In this document: piece after piece, positions 17,976 to 25,912 of the stretch | How the letters are laid out: each line of letters begins with the position of its first letter | Position numbering within the stretch: the stretch's first letter is position 1 | NCBI GenBank assembly: GCA_029257865.1 | Contig: JARIAN010000030.1 | Location: 16,524 to 80,523 of the forward strand | Reading direction: 5' to 3' | DNA: 64,000 bases | DNA from: Phocaeicola sp. | GTDB taxonomy: Bacteria > Bacteroidota > Bacteroidia > Bacteroidales > Bacteroidaceae | Position numbers and translations under genes: made by a program | Notes under the pieces: model-generated | Database searches by the model: none | What the model saw: the letters and a program-made list of their open reading frames with translations, nothing else | What the model was told of the DNA's origin: nothing

Positions 17976-18818
17976 ATGAAAAGAATAGCCATACAGGGAG
18001 TACCTGGATCATATCACGATATTGCAGCGCATCATTATTTTAAGGATGAAGAGATAGAACTGATTTGTTGCAATACTTTTGAGGAAGTTTTTGAGCAGAT
18101 GAAGAATGATAGCAATGTGATAGGACTCATTGCCATTGAGAACACCATTGCAGGCAGCTTGATTCACAATTACGAATTGCTTCGTGATAGCGGTGCGGTG
18201 ATTGTGGGGGAACATAAGTTGCGTATCAGTCATAGCATTATGTGTTTGCCCGAAGATAATTGGGAAGACTTGGTGGAAGTCAATTCTCATCCGGTGGCAT
18301 TGGCTCAGTGCAGAGAGTTTCTGCAGCGTCATCCCTCGCTCAAGGTTGTTGAGACTGAAGATACCGCAGGCAGTGCGCAGCTAATCAGCCGTGAAAAGTT
18401 GAGAGGGCATGCCGCTATCTGCTCCAAATATGCTGCCGAACTGTATGGAATGAAAGTCTTGCAGGAAGGAATTGAAACAAACAAACATAACTTCACTCGC
18501 TTTCTGGTAGTGTCAGACCCGTGGAAAGTGGACGATTTAAGAGACTATACTCGTATCAACAAGGCAAATATCGTTTTCTCGCTGCCTCATTGCGAAGGAA
18601 GCCTTTCGAAAGTTCTTTCCATCTTTTCTTTTTATAATATCAATCTCACCAAGATTCAGTCATTGCCTATTATCGGGCGTGAATGGGAGTATCTGTTTTA
18701 TGTGGATGTGATTTTTAACGACTATCTGAGATATAAACAATCAATTGATGCGGTATCACCGTTGACCAAAGCACTTAAAATACTAGGAGAATATGCAGAA
18801 GGAGAATCTACTTTATAA
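17976..18818 (+). CDS. pheA: Prephenate dehydratase
   Basis: A 280-residue enzyme converting prephenate to phenylpyruvate in phenylalanine synthesis. The catalytic domain begins MKRIAIQGVPGSYHDIAAHHYF and contains GLIAIENTIAGSLIHNYELL and the conserved Thr-Arg-Phe in NKHNFTRFLVVS. The ACT domain follows (NIVFSLPHCEGSLSKVLSIF, then NLTKIQSLPIIGREWEYLFYVD), where the ESRP-like region of feedback-inhibited enzymes is replaced by QSLPI. No chorismate mutase domain is present here; that activity is on the fused enzyme two genes downstream. The gene is first after the attenuator and its end overlaps the aminotransferase gene by 26 bases. Confidence 0.95.
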   Translation: MKRIAIQGVPGSYHDIAAHHYFKDEEIELICCNTFEEVFEQMKNDSNVIGLIAIENTIAGSLIHNYELLRDSGAVIVGEHKLRISHSIMCLPEDNWEDLVEVNSHPVALAQCREFLQRHPSLKVVETEDTAGSAQLISREKLRGHAAICSKYAAELYGMKVLQEGIETNKHNFTRFLVVSDPWKVDDLRDYTRINKANIVFSLPHCEGSLSKVLSIFSFYNINLTKIQSLPIIGREWEYLFYVDVIFNDYLRYKQSIDAVSPLTKALKILGEYAEGESTL

Positions 18819-19980
18819 AATACAGCCTGCCGATCGTTTGTCGGAGGTGAAAGAATATTATTTCAGCCGTAAACTGAAGGAAGTGGCATGCATGAATGCC
18901 GAAGGAAAAGATATCATCAGCTTAGGAATAGGTAGTCCTGATATGCCGCCTTCGGAAGAAACCGTGCGTGTGTTGTGCGAGAATGCCCGTTGTGCCGATG
19001 CGCATGGCTATCAGCCTACCGTGGGTATTCCGGAATTGAGGAATGCGATGGCCGACTGGTATCGCCGCTGGTATGGAGTAGATTTGGACCCTGCTACTGA
19101 AATCCAGCCTTTGATTGGCTCTAAGGAAGGAATCCTTCACGTGACACTTGCCTTGGTGAATCCGGGCGACCAGGTGCTGGTGCCTAATCCGGGTTATCCT
19201 ACTTATACTTCACTCAACAAGATTTTGGGCAGTGAAATAGTAAACTACAATCTTCGTGAGGACTTGAACTGGCAGCCGGATTTTGAGGAACTGGAGCAGA
19301 TGGACCTGAGCCGTGTGAAAGTAATGTGGACCAATTATCCTAATATGCCTACCGGAGCCAACGCTACAATGGAACTGTATGAAAAGCTGGTCGACTTTGC
19401 CCGTCGTCATAATATCGTAGTGGTGAATGACAATCCTTATAGCTTTATCTTGAACCGCAAGCCGTTGAGTATATTGAATGTGCCGGGAGCCAAGGAGTGC
19501 TGCATCGAATTCAATTCCATGAGTAAAAGTCATAATATGCCCGGGTGGCGTGTAGGGATGTTGGCTACCAATGCCACTTTCGTACAGTGGATTTTGAAAG
19601 TGAAGAGCAATATCGACTCCGGAACATTCCGCCCTTTGCAGCTGGCAGCAGCTCAGGCTTATCAGAATACTGCTGAATGGCATGAAGAAGCCAATATCAA
19701 TGTATATAGTCATCGACGCAAATTGGCGGAAGAAATCATGCAGACCTTGGGATGTAGCTTTAATGAGGAGCAGGTGGGAATGTTTCTTTGGGGAAGAATC
19801 CCGGATGATTATGCCGATGTGGAGGAGCTGACCGAAAAGGTCTTGCATCAGGCAAGGGTGTTTATTACTCCGGGCTTTATTTTCGGAACTAACGGAAAAC
19901 GATATATCCGTATCTCGCTCTGTGCTAAGGAGGATAAACTGGCAGAGGCTTTACAGCGCATCAAGGCGTGCTTTGAATGA
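18793..19980 (+). CDS. Aminotransferase class I/II, probably aromatic
   Basis: A 395-residue fold-type I PLP enzyme of the LL-diaminopimelate/aspartate aminotransferase group. Visible are LGIGSPDMPPSEETV, the Asn/Pro patch NYPNMPTGANA, VVVNDNPYSFI, the PLP lysine in NSMSKSHNMPGWRVGML, and the substrate-carboxylate arginine near GKRYIRISLCAKED. Lying between pheA and the DAHP synthase, it most likely transaminates phenylpyruvate and 4-hydroxyphenylpyruvate to Phe and Tyr; sequence alone would also allow diaminopimelate aminotransferase. It overlaps pheA by 26 bases, which suggests translational coupling. Confidence 0.88.
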   Translation: MQKENLLYKIQPADRLSEVKEYYFSRKLKEVACMNAEGKDIISLGIGSPDMPPSEETVRVLCENARCADAHGYQPTVGIPELRNAMADWYRRWYGVDLDPATEIQPLIGSKEGILHVTLALVNPGDQVLVPNPGYPTYTSLNKILGSEIVNYNLREDLNWQPDFEELEQMDLSRVKVMWTNYPNMPTGANATMELYEKLVDFARRHNIVVVNDNPYSFILNRKPLSILNVPGAKECCIEFNSMSKSHNMPGWRVGMLATNATFVQWILKVKSNIDSGTFRPLQLAAAQAYQNTAEWHEEANINVYSHRRKLAEEIMQTLGCSFNEEQVGMFLWGRIPDDYADVEELTEKVLHQARVFITPGFIFGTNGKRYIRISLCAKEDKLAEALQRIKACFE

Positions 19981-20023
19981 GATAAAATAAAACATGAGTA
20001 TAAAATAGATAAAAAATAGATAT

Positions 20024-21091
20024 ATGGAACTAGATTTGTTGCCTATCGAACTGGAAGGCGTTTCTACAGAACGTCCTTTGATTATTGCCGGCCCTTGTAG
20101 TGCCGAGACAGAAGAACAAGTGATGAACACTGCCAAGATGTTGGCTAATAAAGGGGTAAAGATATTCCGTGCCGGAATATGGAAGCCACGTACCAAGCCG
20201 GGAGGTTTTGAAGGTGTGGGGGTAGACGGCCTGGCATGGCTCAAGCATGTGAAGCAGGAAACCGGCATGTATGTATCTACCGAAGTGGCTACTGCCAAGC
20301 ATGTATATGAATCGTTGAAAGCGGGCATTGATGTGCTGTGGATTGGCGCCCGTACTACTGCCAACCCGTTTGCTGTGCAGGAAATTGCCGATGCCTTGAA
20401 GGGAGTGGATATTCCGGTGTATGTGAAGAATCCGGTAAATCCCGATTTGGAACTCTGGATTGGTGCCATGGAACGTATCAACAATGCCGGACTGAAGCGT
20501 TTGGGAGCTATTCACCGAGGGTTCTCTTCTTACGACAAGAAAATCTACCGCAACTTGCCTCAGTGGCATATCCCTATCGAGCTGCGCCGACGTATTCCTA
20601 ATCTGCCTATCTTGTGCGACCCTAGTCATATTGGAGGTAAGCGTGAACTTATTGCACCGCTTTGTCAGCAGGCTATGGACTTGGGCTTTGACGGACTCAT
20701 CGTGGAATCTCACTGCACTCCAGACTGTGCATGGAGTGATGCTGCGCAGCAGATTACTCCGGATGTGTTGAACTATATCCTCAATTTGCTGGTAATCCGT
20801 AAAGAACATCAGACTACCGAAAACCTGAACGAACTGAGAAGCCAGATTGATGAATGTGACAATGAACTGATGGACATTTTGGCTAAGCGCATGAGAGTAT
20901 GCCGTGAAATCGGTACTTTCAAGAAAGAGCATAACATGACCATTCTCCAAACCGGCCGTTACAATGAAATATTGGATAAGCGAGGTGTACAGGGGGCTTT
21001 ATGTGGAATGGATGCTGATTTCGTAAAGAATGTATTCGAGGCTATCCACGAGGAAAGTGTACGCCAGCAGATGGAAATCATTAACAAGTAA
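20024..21091 (+). CDS. DAHP synthase / chorismate mutase fusion
   Basis: A 355-residue bifunctional enzyme. Residues 1 to about 260 are a type I-beta/KDO8P-like 3-deoxy-7-phosphoheptulonate synthase (PLIIAGPCSAETEEQV, FRAGIWKPRTKPGGFEGVG, ILCDPSHIGGKRELI, IVESHCTPDCAWSDAAQQI). From about 265 a short AroQ-type chorismate mutase domain follows (NLNELRSQIDECDNELMDILAKRM and REIGTFKKEHN). It thus carries both the first step of the shikimate pathway and the branch step towards prephenate, between the genes that use prephenate. Forty-three bases separate it from the aminotransferase gene. Confidence 0.94.
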   Translation: MELDLLPIELEGVSTERPLIIAGPCSAETEEQVMNTAKMLANKGVKIFRAGIWKPRTKPGGFEGVGVDGLAWLKHVKQETGMYVSTEVATAKHVYESLKAGIDVLWIGARTTANPFAVQEIADALKGVDIPVYVKNPVNPDLELWIGAMERINNAGLKRLGAIHRGFSSYDKKIYRNLPQWHIPIELRRRIPNLPILCDPSHIGGKRELIAPLCQQAMDLGFDGLIVESHCTPDCAWSDAAQQITPDVLNYILNLLVIRKEHQTTENLNELRSQIDECDNELMDILAKRMRVCREIGTFKKEHNMTILQTGRYNEILDKRGVQGALCGMDADFVKNVFEAIHEESVRQQMEIINK

Positions 21092-21104
21092 GGCTTTTGG
21101 TGAA

Positions 21105-21878
21105 ATGAGAATATTGATCTTAGGAGCAGGTAAGATGGGCTCCTTCTTTACAGATGTGTTGAGTTTTGAACATGAAGTGGCTGTGTTTGATGTAAATCCT
21201 AAAAGTTTGAGGTTCATATACAACTGTCTTCGTTTTACTTCATTGGATGAAATTGCAGAGTTTGCTCCTGAACTGGTTATCAATGCTGTTACGGTGAAAT
21301 ATACACTCGATGCTTTCCGTCAGGTGCTTCCTTTCTTGCCTTCCGAATGTATCATCAGTGATATCGCTTCGGTAAAGACCGGATTGAAGGAGTTTTATGA
21401 GGAAAGCGGTTTCCGTTATGTTTCTACCCATCCGATGTTTGGTCCTACTTTTGCCAATCTGGACCAGTTGGCTACCGAGAATGCTATTATTATCAGTGAG
21501 GGCGATCACTTGGGTAAAGTCTTCTTTAAAGACCTCTATCAGCGTTTGGGACTTCATATCTTTGAATATACGTTCGAGGGACATGATGAAACTGTAGCCT
21601 ATTCATTGTCTATCCCGTTTGTTTCTACTTTCGCATTTGCTGCGGTGATGAAGCATCAGGATGCTCCTGGTACCACTTTCAAGCGTCACATGGCCATTGC
21701 CCGTGGAGTGCTTAATGAGGATGACTATCTGTTGCAGGAAATCTTGTTTAACCCGCGTACTCCGGCCCAAGTGGAAGGTATCCGTACTGAACTAAATGAA
21801 TTGCTTGACATTATTCAACATAAAGATGCAGTTCGAATGAAGTCTTTTCTTGAGAAGATTCGACAACATATTAGATAA
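21105..21878 (+). CDS. tyrA: Prephenate dehydrogenase
   Basis: A 257-residue NAD(P)-dependent enzyme making 4-hydroxyphenylpyruvate for tyrosine synthesis. It opens with the Rossmann motif MRILILGAGKMGSFFTDVL; ISDIASVKTGLKEF and STHPMFGPTFANL are typical of the TyrA family. The frame is open upstream into the end of the preceding gene, but the ATG at 21105, 13 bases after that gene's stop, gives the canonical N terminus. It is the last gene of the attenuated operon and is followed by a strong terminator. Confidence 0.93.
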   Translation: MRILILGAGKMGSFFTDVLSFEHEVAVFDVNPKSLRFIYNCLRFTSLDEIAEFAPELVINAVTVKYTLDAFRQVLPFLPSECIISDIASVKTGLKEFYEESGFRYVSTHPMFGPTFANLDQLATENAIIISEGDHLGKVFFKDLYQRLGLHIFEYTFEGHDETVAYSLSIPFVSTFAFAAVMKHQDAPGTTFKRHMAIARGVLNEDDYLLQEILFNPRTPAQVEGIRTELNELLDIIQHKDAVRMKSFLEKIRQHIR

Positions 21879-21907
21879 AAGAGGAGTGTATGTGTAAGTA
21901 AAAAAAT

Positions 21908-21946
21908 AAAAGGACTGCTTTATAAAAGCCGTCCTTTTATTTTTTT
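21908..21946 (+). terminator. Terminator of the aromatic operon
   Basis: AAAAGGAC-T-GCTTT pairs with AAAGC-C-GTCCTTTT around ATA, followed by a run of seven T. It also has A residues on the left and may serve the convergent gene ending at 21966. Confidence 0.9.
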
Positions 21947-21965
21947 ATGGAGAATGAGCTATTGT

Positions 21966-24377
21966 TTATTTTACAATAACATTAGCTGTACATTCTTTTT
22001 TCTTACCCCATACATCAGTAACAATGACTTTAACTTTGCAAGTTACCGGAGTTACGATGACAGTTTCTTTGTCCTTTCTGAATACTACATAAGTACCATT
22101 TTCTGCATCTCTCTTGATAGCTAAGTATTCTTGTCCTTCAGCTATTGTTACTTCAACTTTTGCTACTCTATTGTCTTTAAGGGCATCATATTTTTCGCCT
22201 TTGACATCGAAATAAGTAAAGTCGCTAACTTTAACCTTAGCATCGTCCTTGCTGTTTACTTGATAGTCTTCCTTCTTAGATTCGATTTTTCCGTCGAAGA
22301 TTTGAGAACGAATTTCGAGGTTGAATTTATAAGTAGACGAATTTAGACGCATGTTGTGGAATGGCTTGTAGTAAGCAGTAACTTCACGTGACTTACCATT
22401 TACATTGTAGTCAGGAATATTAGCCCAATAGCGGTTGGATGCAAACCAAGTGTCTTCTTTTTCTGGAACAACATCATTGAAGTATATATTATTCCAATCT
22501 TTATTGTCAATATTGTAGATTTCCTTCAAAGAATAATTGTTTTTATTCGGCATATTTGGATATGCTTTTACATTATTACCTTCGAAGAATGCTACATTTC
22601 GATGATTAATCCAATCGAATGGCTGAGGAGCATTGATGTTAATATCGAATTCAAGTTTTCTGCTTTGGTTATTGTCATCGTTATGGAATTCAATTTGGGC
22701 CTTGTATGTTGTTGCAAAGACCTTTGTTTCATCAAATGTCATATAAGCAAACCATTGACCATTTTCTTTCTTGAATTCAACTAATGGCAAAACAGTATTG
22801 AAGTTTACTTCGTTAGCATTAACTTTAACTCCATCTACAGTTACATTGTCTGGATTTGCAAAACTGAATACTTGTTTTGTAGAAGTGGATTTACCATTAT
22901 AAATGATATCCAAAGCATTAGCTTCTGCGAAGGCGACTTTGACAGTTTTCTTCTTGGCGTCATCTGTAACAGTCCATTCAAAGTTTTTAGCTAAGGTGAC
23001 ATTTTGAATGTTTTGTGCTCTGACAGTTAATTGTGCTTTGTTAATTTCACCATTCATCTTCAAGTAATGAATGTAAATTCCGGTGAAGTGATTAGGCTGT
23101 GCTTTTGTGAAAGTAATCGTCTTTTTTTCTTTGTTGAGCATGACTCCATAATTACTAGCTGCATTTATCTGGTCTTCAGGGATTTCCAGATAATAGTCTG
23201 CCACAAGTGTTCTGCTTCCAGAAACAGAGTCAAAGAATTCATCCCATGTCATTTCTTTATTGATTTGAATATCTCTTTGATGAGTAGAAATATTATATCC
23301 ATGAGCATAGCCTATTTCAATATTAATGTCATAGCGTGAAGCTACTACAGTTGACTTATTGTCAAGGGTAGTGGTTTGAAGTGAGTATGCAGTTCTATCA
23401 TTGTAGTTAGCCAGGTTAGCACCTCGTTCGATGGTCAGTTTCACATCCCAAAGACCTTTATTTTCAGTCATGCTACGAGATATAACAGGTTTTTCACTCA
23501 TGTTCTTTGTAATGCTTTCTACTTTAAAGAGAGATTCATTACCTTTAGAGTCATTCAAAGTGAAATTATACAAGCTGGCATCTGCAGTCAAAGGATTTGT
23601 TTGAAGAATCAGTTTGTTAGACTGGTTTATAAGTACATCACCAGGATAATAAGTTTTTCCGTTGAATTTGACTTCTTTTCCTTGTTGGTTCTTTCCAATA
23701 TTTAAGTAGAGTTTAGGCTCTCCTAACGATGGCATATAATCCGTACTTCCGGTATACGGGTCACTATAAACTTCAATGTTGGTAATTGATGCAGTCTTAG
23801 GAAGGATAATGCTTTCAAAGTCATTTTCGTCTTTAGCATTTTCTTTAGCGACACGCAATTCCCAGTAAGCTTTTCTGTCAATTACATAAGAAGACTGGCC
23901 TACAGCAGAGCCTAATTCTACCAGTTCGCCTTTTTTGCCTTCAATAACCCATTTCCCATTCTTTATGAAAGGAGTTTTGCCATTTTCTCCAGCAGGTCCA
24001 ACCAGTCCGGCAGCGCCGTCTTTGCCTTCGGCAATTATACCAGAAGGATGTTTTTGCCCTTCACTATCAATGCGAACCCATTCTTTGGTGGTTTCATCAA
24101 TAATCCATTGTTCACCTTTTCCGGCAGTTCCGTTTTTGATTTCTAATTTGCTTCCATCAGAAAGAGTTAGTACATAGCCTGTAGCAGACTGTTCCATAGA
24201 TGTAATCCATTTTCCATCAGAGATTTTCTTTTGCAACTCTGCGATAGAAGTTTCAACAGCTGAAACACGATTGTTCAGTGAATCAATGTCGTCATCGTAA
24301 TCAGAACATGATGACATAACTCCCGATGAGAGCAATGCAGCACCCACGATAAGTGAGTTGGTAATTTTTTTGTTCAT
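21966..24377 (-). CDS. Large surface lipoprotein with DUF4988/PL29-N-like N terminus
   Basis: An 803-residue predicted lipoprotein. The signal segment ends in a lipobox (GVMSSC, cysteine at residue 23), followed by an acidic stretch SDYDDDIDSL of the kind that sends Bacteroidetes lipoproteins to the surface. A short coiled coil (DSLNNRVSAVETSIAELQKKI) leads into DUF4988, also called the PL29 N-terminal domain, with its collagen-like GKDGAAGLVGPAGENGKTP. The remaining ~600 residues look like tandem beta-sandwich domains with no catalytic motif that I recognise. It is a single gene, not next to a SusC/D pair. A role in surface binding or adhesion is inference. Confidence 0.75.
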   Translation of the reverse strand: MNKKITNSLIVGAALLSSGVMSSCSDYDDDIDSLNNRVSAVETSIAELQKKISDGKWITSMEQSATGYVLTLSDGSKLEIKNGTAGKGEQWIIDETTKEWVRIDSEGQKHPSGIIAEGKDGAAGLVGPAGENGKTPFIKNGKWVIEGKKGELVELGSAVGQSSYVIDRKAYWELRVAKENAKDENDFESIILPKTASITNIEVYSDPYTGSTDYMPSLGEPKLYLNIGKNQQGKEVKFNGKTYYPGDVLINQSNKLILQTNPLTADASLYNFTLNDSKGNESLFKVESITKNMSEKPVISRSMTENKGLWDVKLTIERGANLANYNDRTAYSLQTTTLDNKSTVVASRYDINIEIGYAHGYNISTHQRDIQINKEMTWDEFFDSVSGSRTLVADYYLEIPEDQINAASNYGVMLNKEKKTITFTKAQPNHFTGIYIHYLKMNGEINKAQLTVRAQNIQNVTLAKNFEWTVTDDAKKKTVKVAFAEANALDIIYNGKSTSTKQVFSFANPDNVTVDGVKVNANEVNFNTVLPLVEFKKENGQWFAYMTFDETKVFATTYKAQIEFHNDDNNQSRKLEFDININAPQPFDWINHRNVAFFEGNNVKAYPNMPNKNNYSLKEIYNIDNKDWNNIYFNDVVPEKEDTWFASNRYWANIPDYNVNGKSREVTAYYKPFHNMRLNSSTYKFNLEIRSQIFDGKIESKKEDYQVNSKDDAKVKVSDFTYFDVKGEKYDALKDNRVAKVEVTIAEGQEYLAIKRDAENGTYVVFRKDKETVIVTPVTCKVKVIVTDVWGKKKECTANVIVK

Positions 24378-24864
24378 AGCGTTAAAAATTATGTGTTTGT
24401 TAGTGACAAAGGTGTTAGATATTTTTCGTGTCTTATATCTTTGTCGTTTGTTTTATGTTTGTTTTATACAAATTACTTTTGTCGTACTTATTTGAATACT
24501 ATTTGTATATGTTTTTCTTTTGTCTTTGTTTATCTTTTTCAAAGGTCGTATAATTATTTTAAATAACAAAATATTTTATATGATTTTTTTTGTTAAATAA
24601 TTTATCTGCTTCTATAATTGGATATAATCTATTGAATATTAATAGGTAATTGATTTATGGTGATTGGGTGTATTAAAGTATGATTTATGTCTGTCTACTT
24701 GTTTTCTTTTATTTCGTATTTTTGTATTTGACAAATTTTTGATTTTTGGATTGGCAAATAAAAAGTATAAATTGTAGCCGTGATATGTAATGATATTTAT
24801 GATGATTCATTTTATGGCGTATTGATTTTTCAGACAGGTAAAATAGACCGTTTTATTGGGCAGT

Positions 24865-24996
24865 AAAAATCTTGCTGACGTTTTATAGAGATTATGTCGA
24901 CGTTTTGCTGAAAATATGCCGTCATTTGGTAGAAAATATGCCGACGATTGGCAAAAAATATGTCGGCGATTGGTGAAAAATGTGCCGACGATTTAG
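24865..24996. repeat. 22-base periodic degenerate repeat, array 2
   Basis: Six head-to-tail units begin at 24865, 24887, 24909, 24931, 24953 and 24975, exactly 22 bases apart with no spacer. The best conserved part is an A-rich lead followed by ATGCCGACGATTGG; variants include ATGTCGACGTTTT, ATGCCGTCATTTGG and ATGTCGGCGATTGG. It lies in a 693-base AT-rich gap between the DUF4988 gene and the beta-barrel gene, just before the latter's terminator. In the rest of the gap (24378-24864) I see no gene; it is T-rich and low in complexity. Confidence 0.8.
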
Positions 24997-25008
24997 GGGG
25001 GTAATAAA

Positions 25009-25047
25009 AAACATCCGAATCTCTTGATTTGAGAAACTCGGATGTTT
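25009..25047 (-). terminator. Terminator of the beta-barrel gene
   Basis: AAACATCCGA at 25009-25018 pairs with TCGGATGTTT at 25038-25047, and TCTC/GAGA pairs inside. On the minus strand it runs into GTTTTTTATT. It begins 23 bases after the stop codon. Confidence 0.88.
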
Positions 25048-25070
25048 ATGTATTTTGTCTGTATAATTTA

Positions 25071-25646
25071 TTAGAATCTGTATCCCAAAGAAATCAGGAA
25101 TGCAATGTTTTTAGGAGATTTTGTAGTATTGTTTACTGTATCAATAAAACCATACTGTCCGCTCAAGTTGATAAGGTAGCGGTTGCTCAATTCCAGGCCT
25201 ACGCCATATTGAATACCCATATCGAAGCGTTTTAAGAGAGCATCTTTATTATCGTATTCTTTGAATACTTTGAAACTTTCTCCTTCAAATTCGGCTTTTC
25301 CACCCAGTCCTACAGCTACATAAGGACCAGCATTGACAACGAATTTCATGTTGTCGGCAATATCAAATTTAGCGGCAGCCAATACTGGGATTTCCATATA
25401 GTGGCTTTTGACTTTTAATCCGCTTAATTTGGCGCCCTTGCCGGTGAAGTTCAGTCCACTCTGTAGGTACCAGGTATTGGTGAACTGATAGTCTACTCCC
25501 AATCCTACAGTGTATCCAACTTTCATATCCATTTCTGAGTCTGTGATATTGGTCATACTCATACCTGCTTTTACATTCAATGATGTTTGAGAAAAACCTG
25601 CCAATGCAAACATTCCCAACATTGCACTCAATAAAAATTTTCTCAT
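25071..25646 (-). CDS. Outer-membrane beta-barrel protein, PorT/OMP_b-brl_2 type
   Basis: A 191-residue protein with the signal peptide MRKFLLSAMLGMFALAGFSQ. The mature part alternates hydrophobic and polar residues in strands and ends in aromatic Phe (FLISLGYRF), as outer-membrane barrels do; the order LNVKAGMSMTNI, VGYTVGLGVDYQF, NTWYLQSGLNF, HYMEIPVLAAAKF is typical of the eight-stranded PorT-like family (PF13568). The function of such small barrels is usually unknown. It is a single-gene unit with a near-consensus promoter and its own terminator. Confidence 0.85.
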   Translation of the reverse strand: MRKFLLSAMLGMFALAGFSQTSLNVKAGMSMTNITDSEMDMKVGYTVGLGVDYQFTNTWYLQSGLNFTGKGAKLSGLKVKSHYMEIPVLAAAKFDIADNMKFVVNAGPYVAVGLGGKAEFEGESFKVFKEYDNKDALLKRFDMGIQYGVGLELSNRYLINLSGQYGFIDTVNNTTKSPKNIAFLISLGYRF

Positions 25647-25755
25647 AATGTCTTGTTTTTTGGTTTGTGGTTCTCCCCCAATGAACCGAATCTGTTATTG
25701 TTTGAAGAATGAGAGGGCTTTCCTTATTTTTTAAGGAATCATTCAGTTAATGAAA

Positions 25756-25787
25756 CAAAGTTATGTATTTATAGTAGGATATCCAAA
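25756..25787 (-). promoter_or_regulatory. Near-consensus promoter for the beta-barrel gene
   Basis: On the minus strand, TTTG (25784-25787) and TAACTTTG (25756-25763) are separated by exactly 20 bases, matching the Bacteroidetes housekeeping promoter. It predicts an unusually long 5' leader of about 105 bases before the ATG at 25646. Confidence 0.8.
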
Positions 25788-25834
25788 TCTTTTCAATTCT
25801 ATTTCATACTGGTATCTAGTCTTTTATCAAAAGG

Positions 25835-25881
25835 AACGGACCGGTCTGTTTCTTCTTTTGCAGGAAACAGACCAGTCCGTT
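25835..25881 (-). terminator. Terminator of the GHL10 gene
   Basis: AACGGACCGGTCTGTTTC pairs with GGAAACAGACCAGTCCGTT with one mismatch (C against A); on the minus strand a short CCTTTTG follows. It is about 32 bases beyond the stop codon. Confidence 0.75.
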
Positions 25882-25912
25882 GTAGTGCCTTATATATAAT
25901 AAGGTGTAGAGA

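Noticed and set aside
20030-20950. Minus-strand open frame of 306 codons opposite the DAHP synthase-chorismate mutase gene
   Set aside because: Same reason: no motif, no promoter, and the plus strand encodes a full conserved enzyme.
24420-24450. TATCTTTG at 24436-24443 as a plus-strand promoter
   Set aside because: It points into a long gap with no plus-strand gene, so nothing would be transcribed from it.
24865-24996. CRISPR array
   Set aside because: The 22-base units are contiguous and degenerate, with no unique spacers between identical repeats, and no cas genes are in the window.
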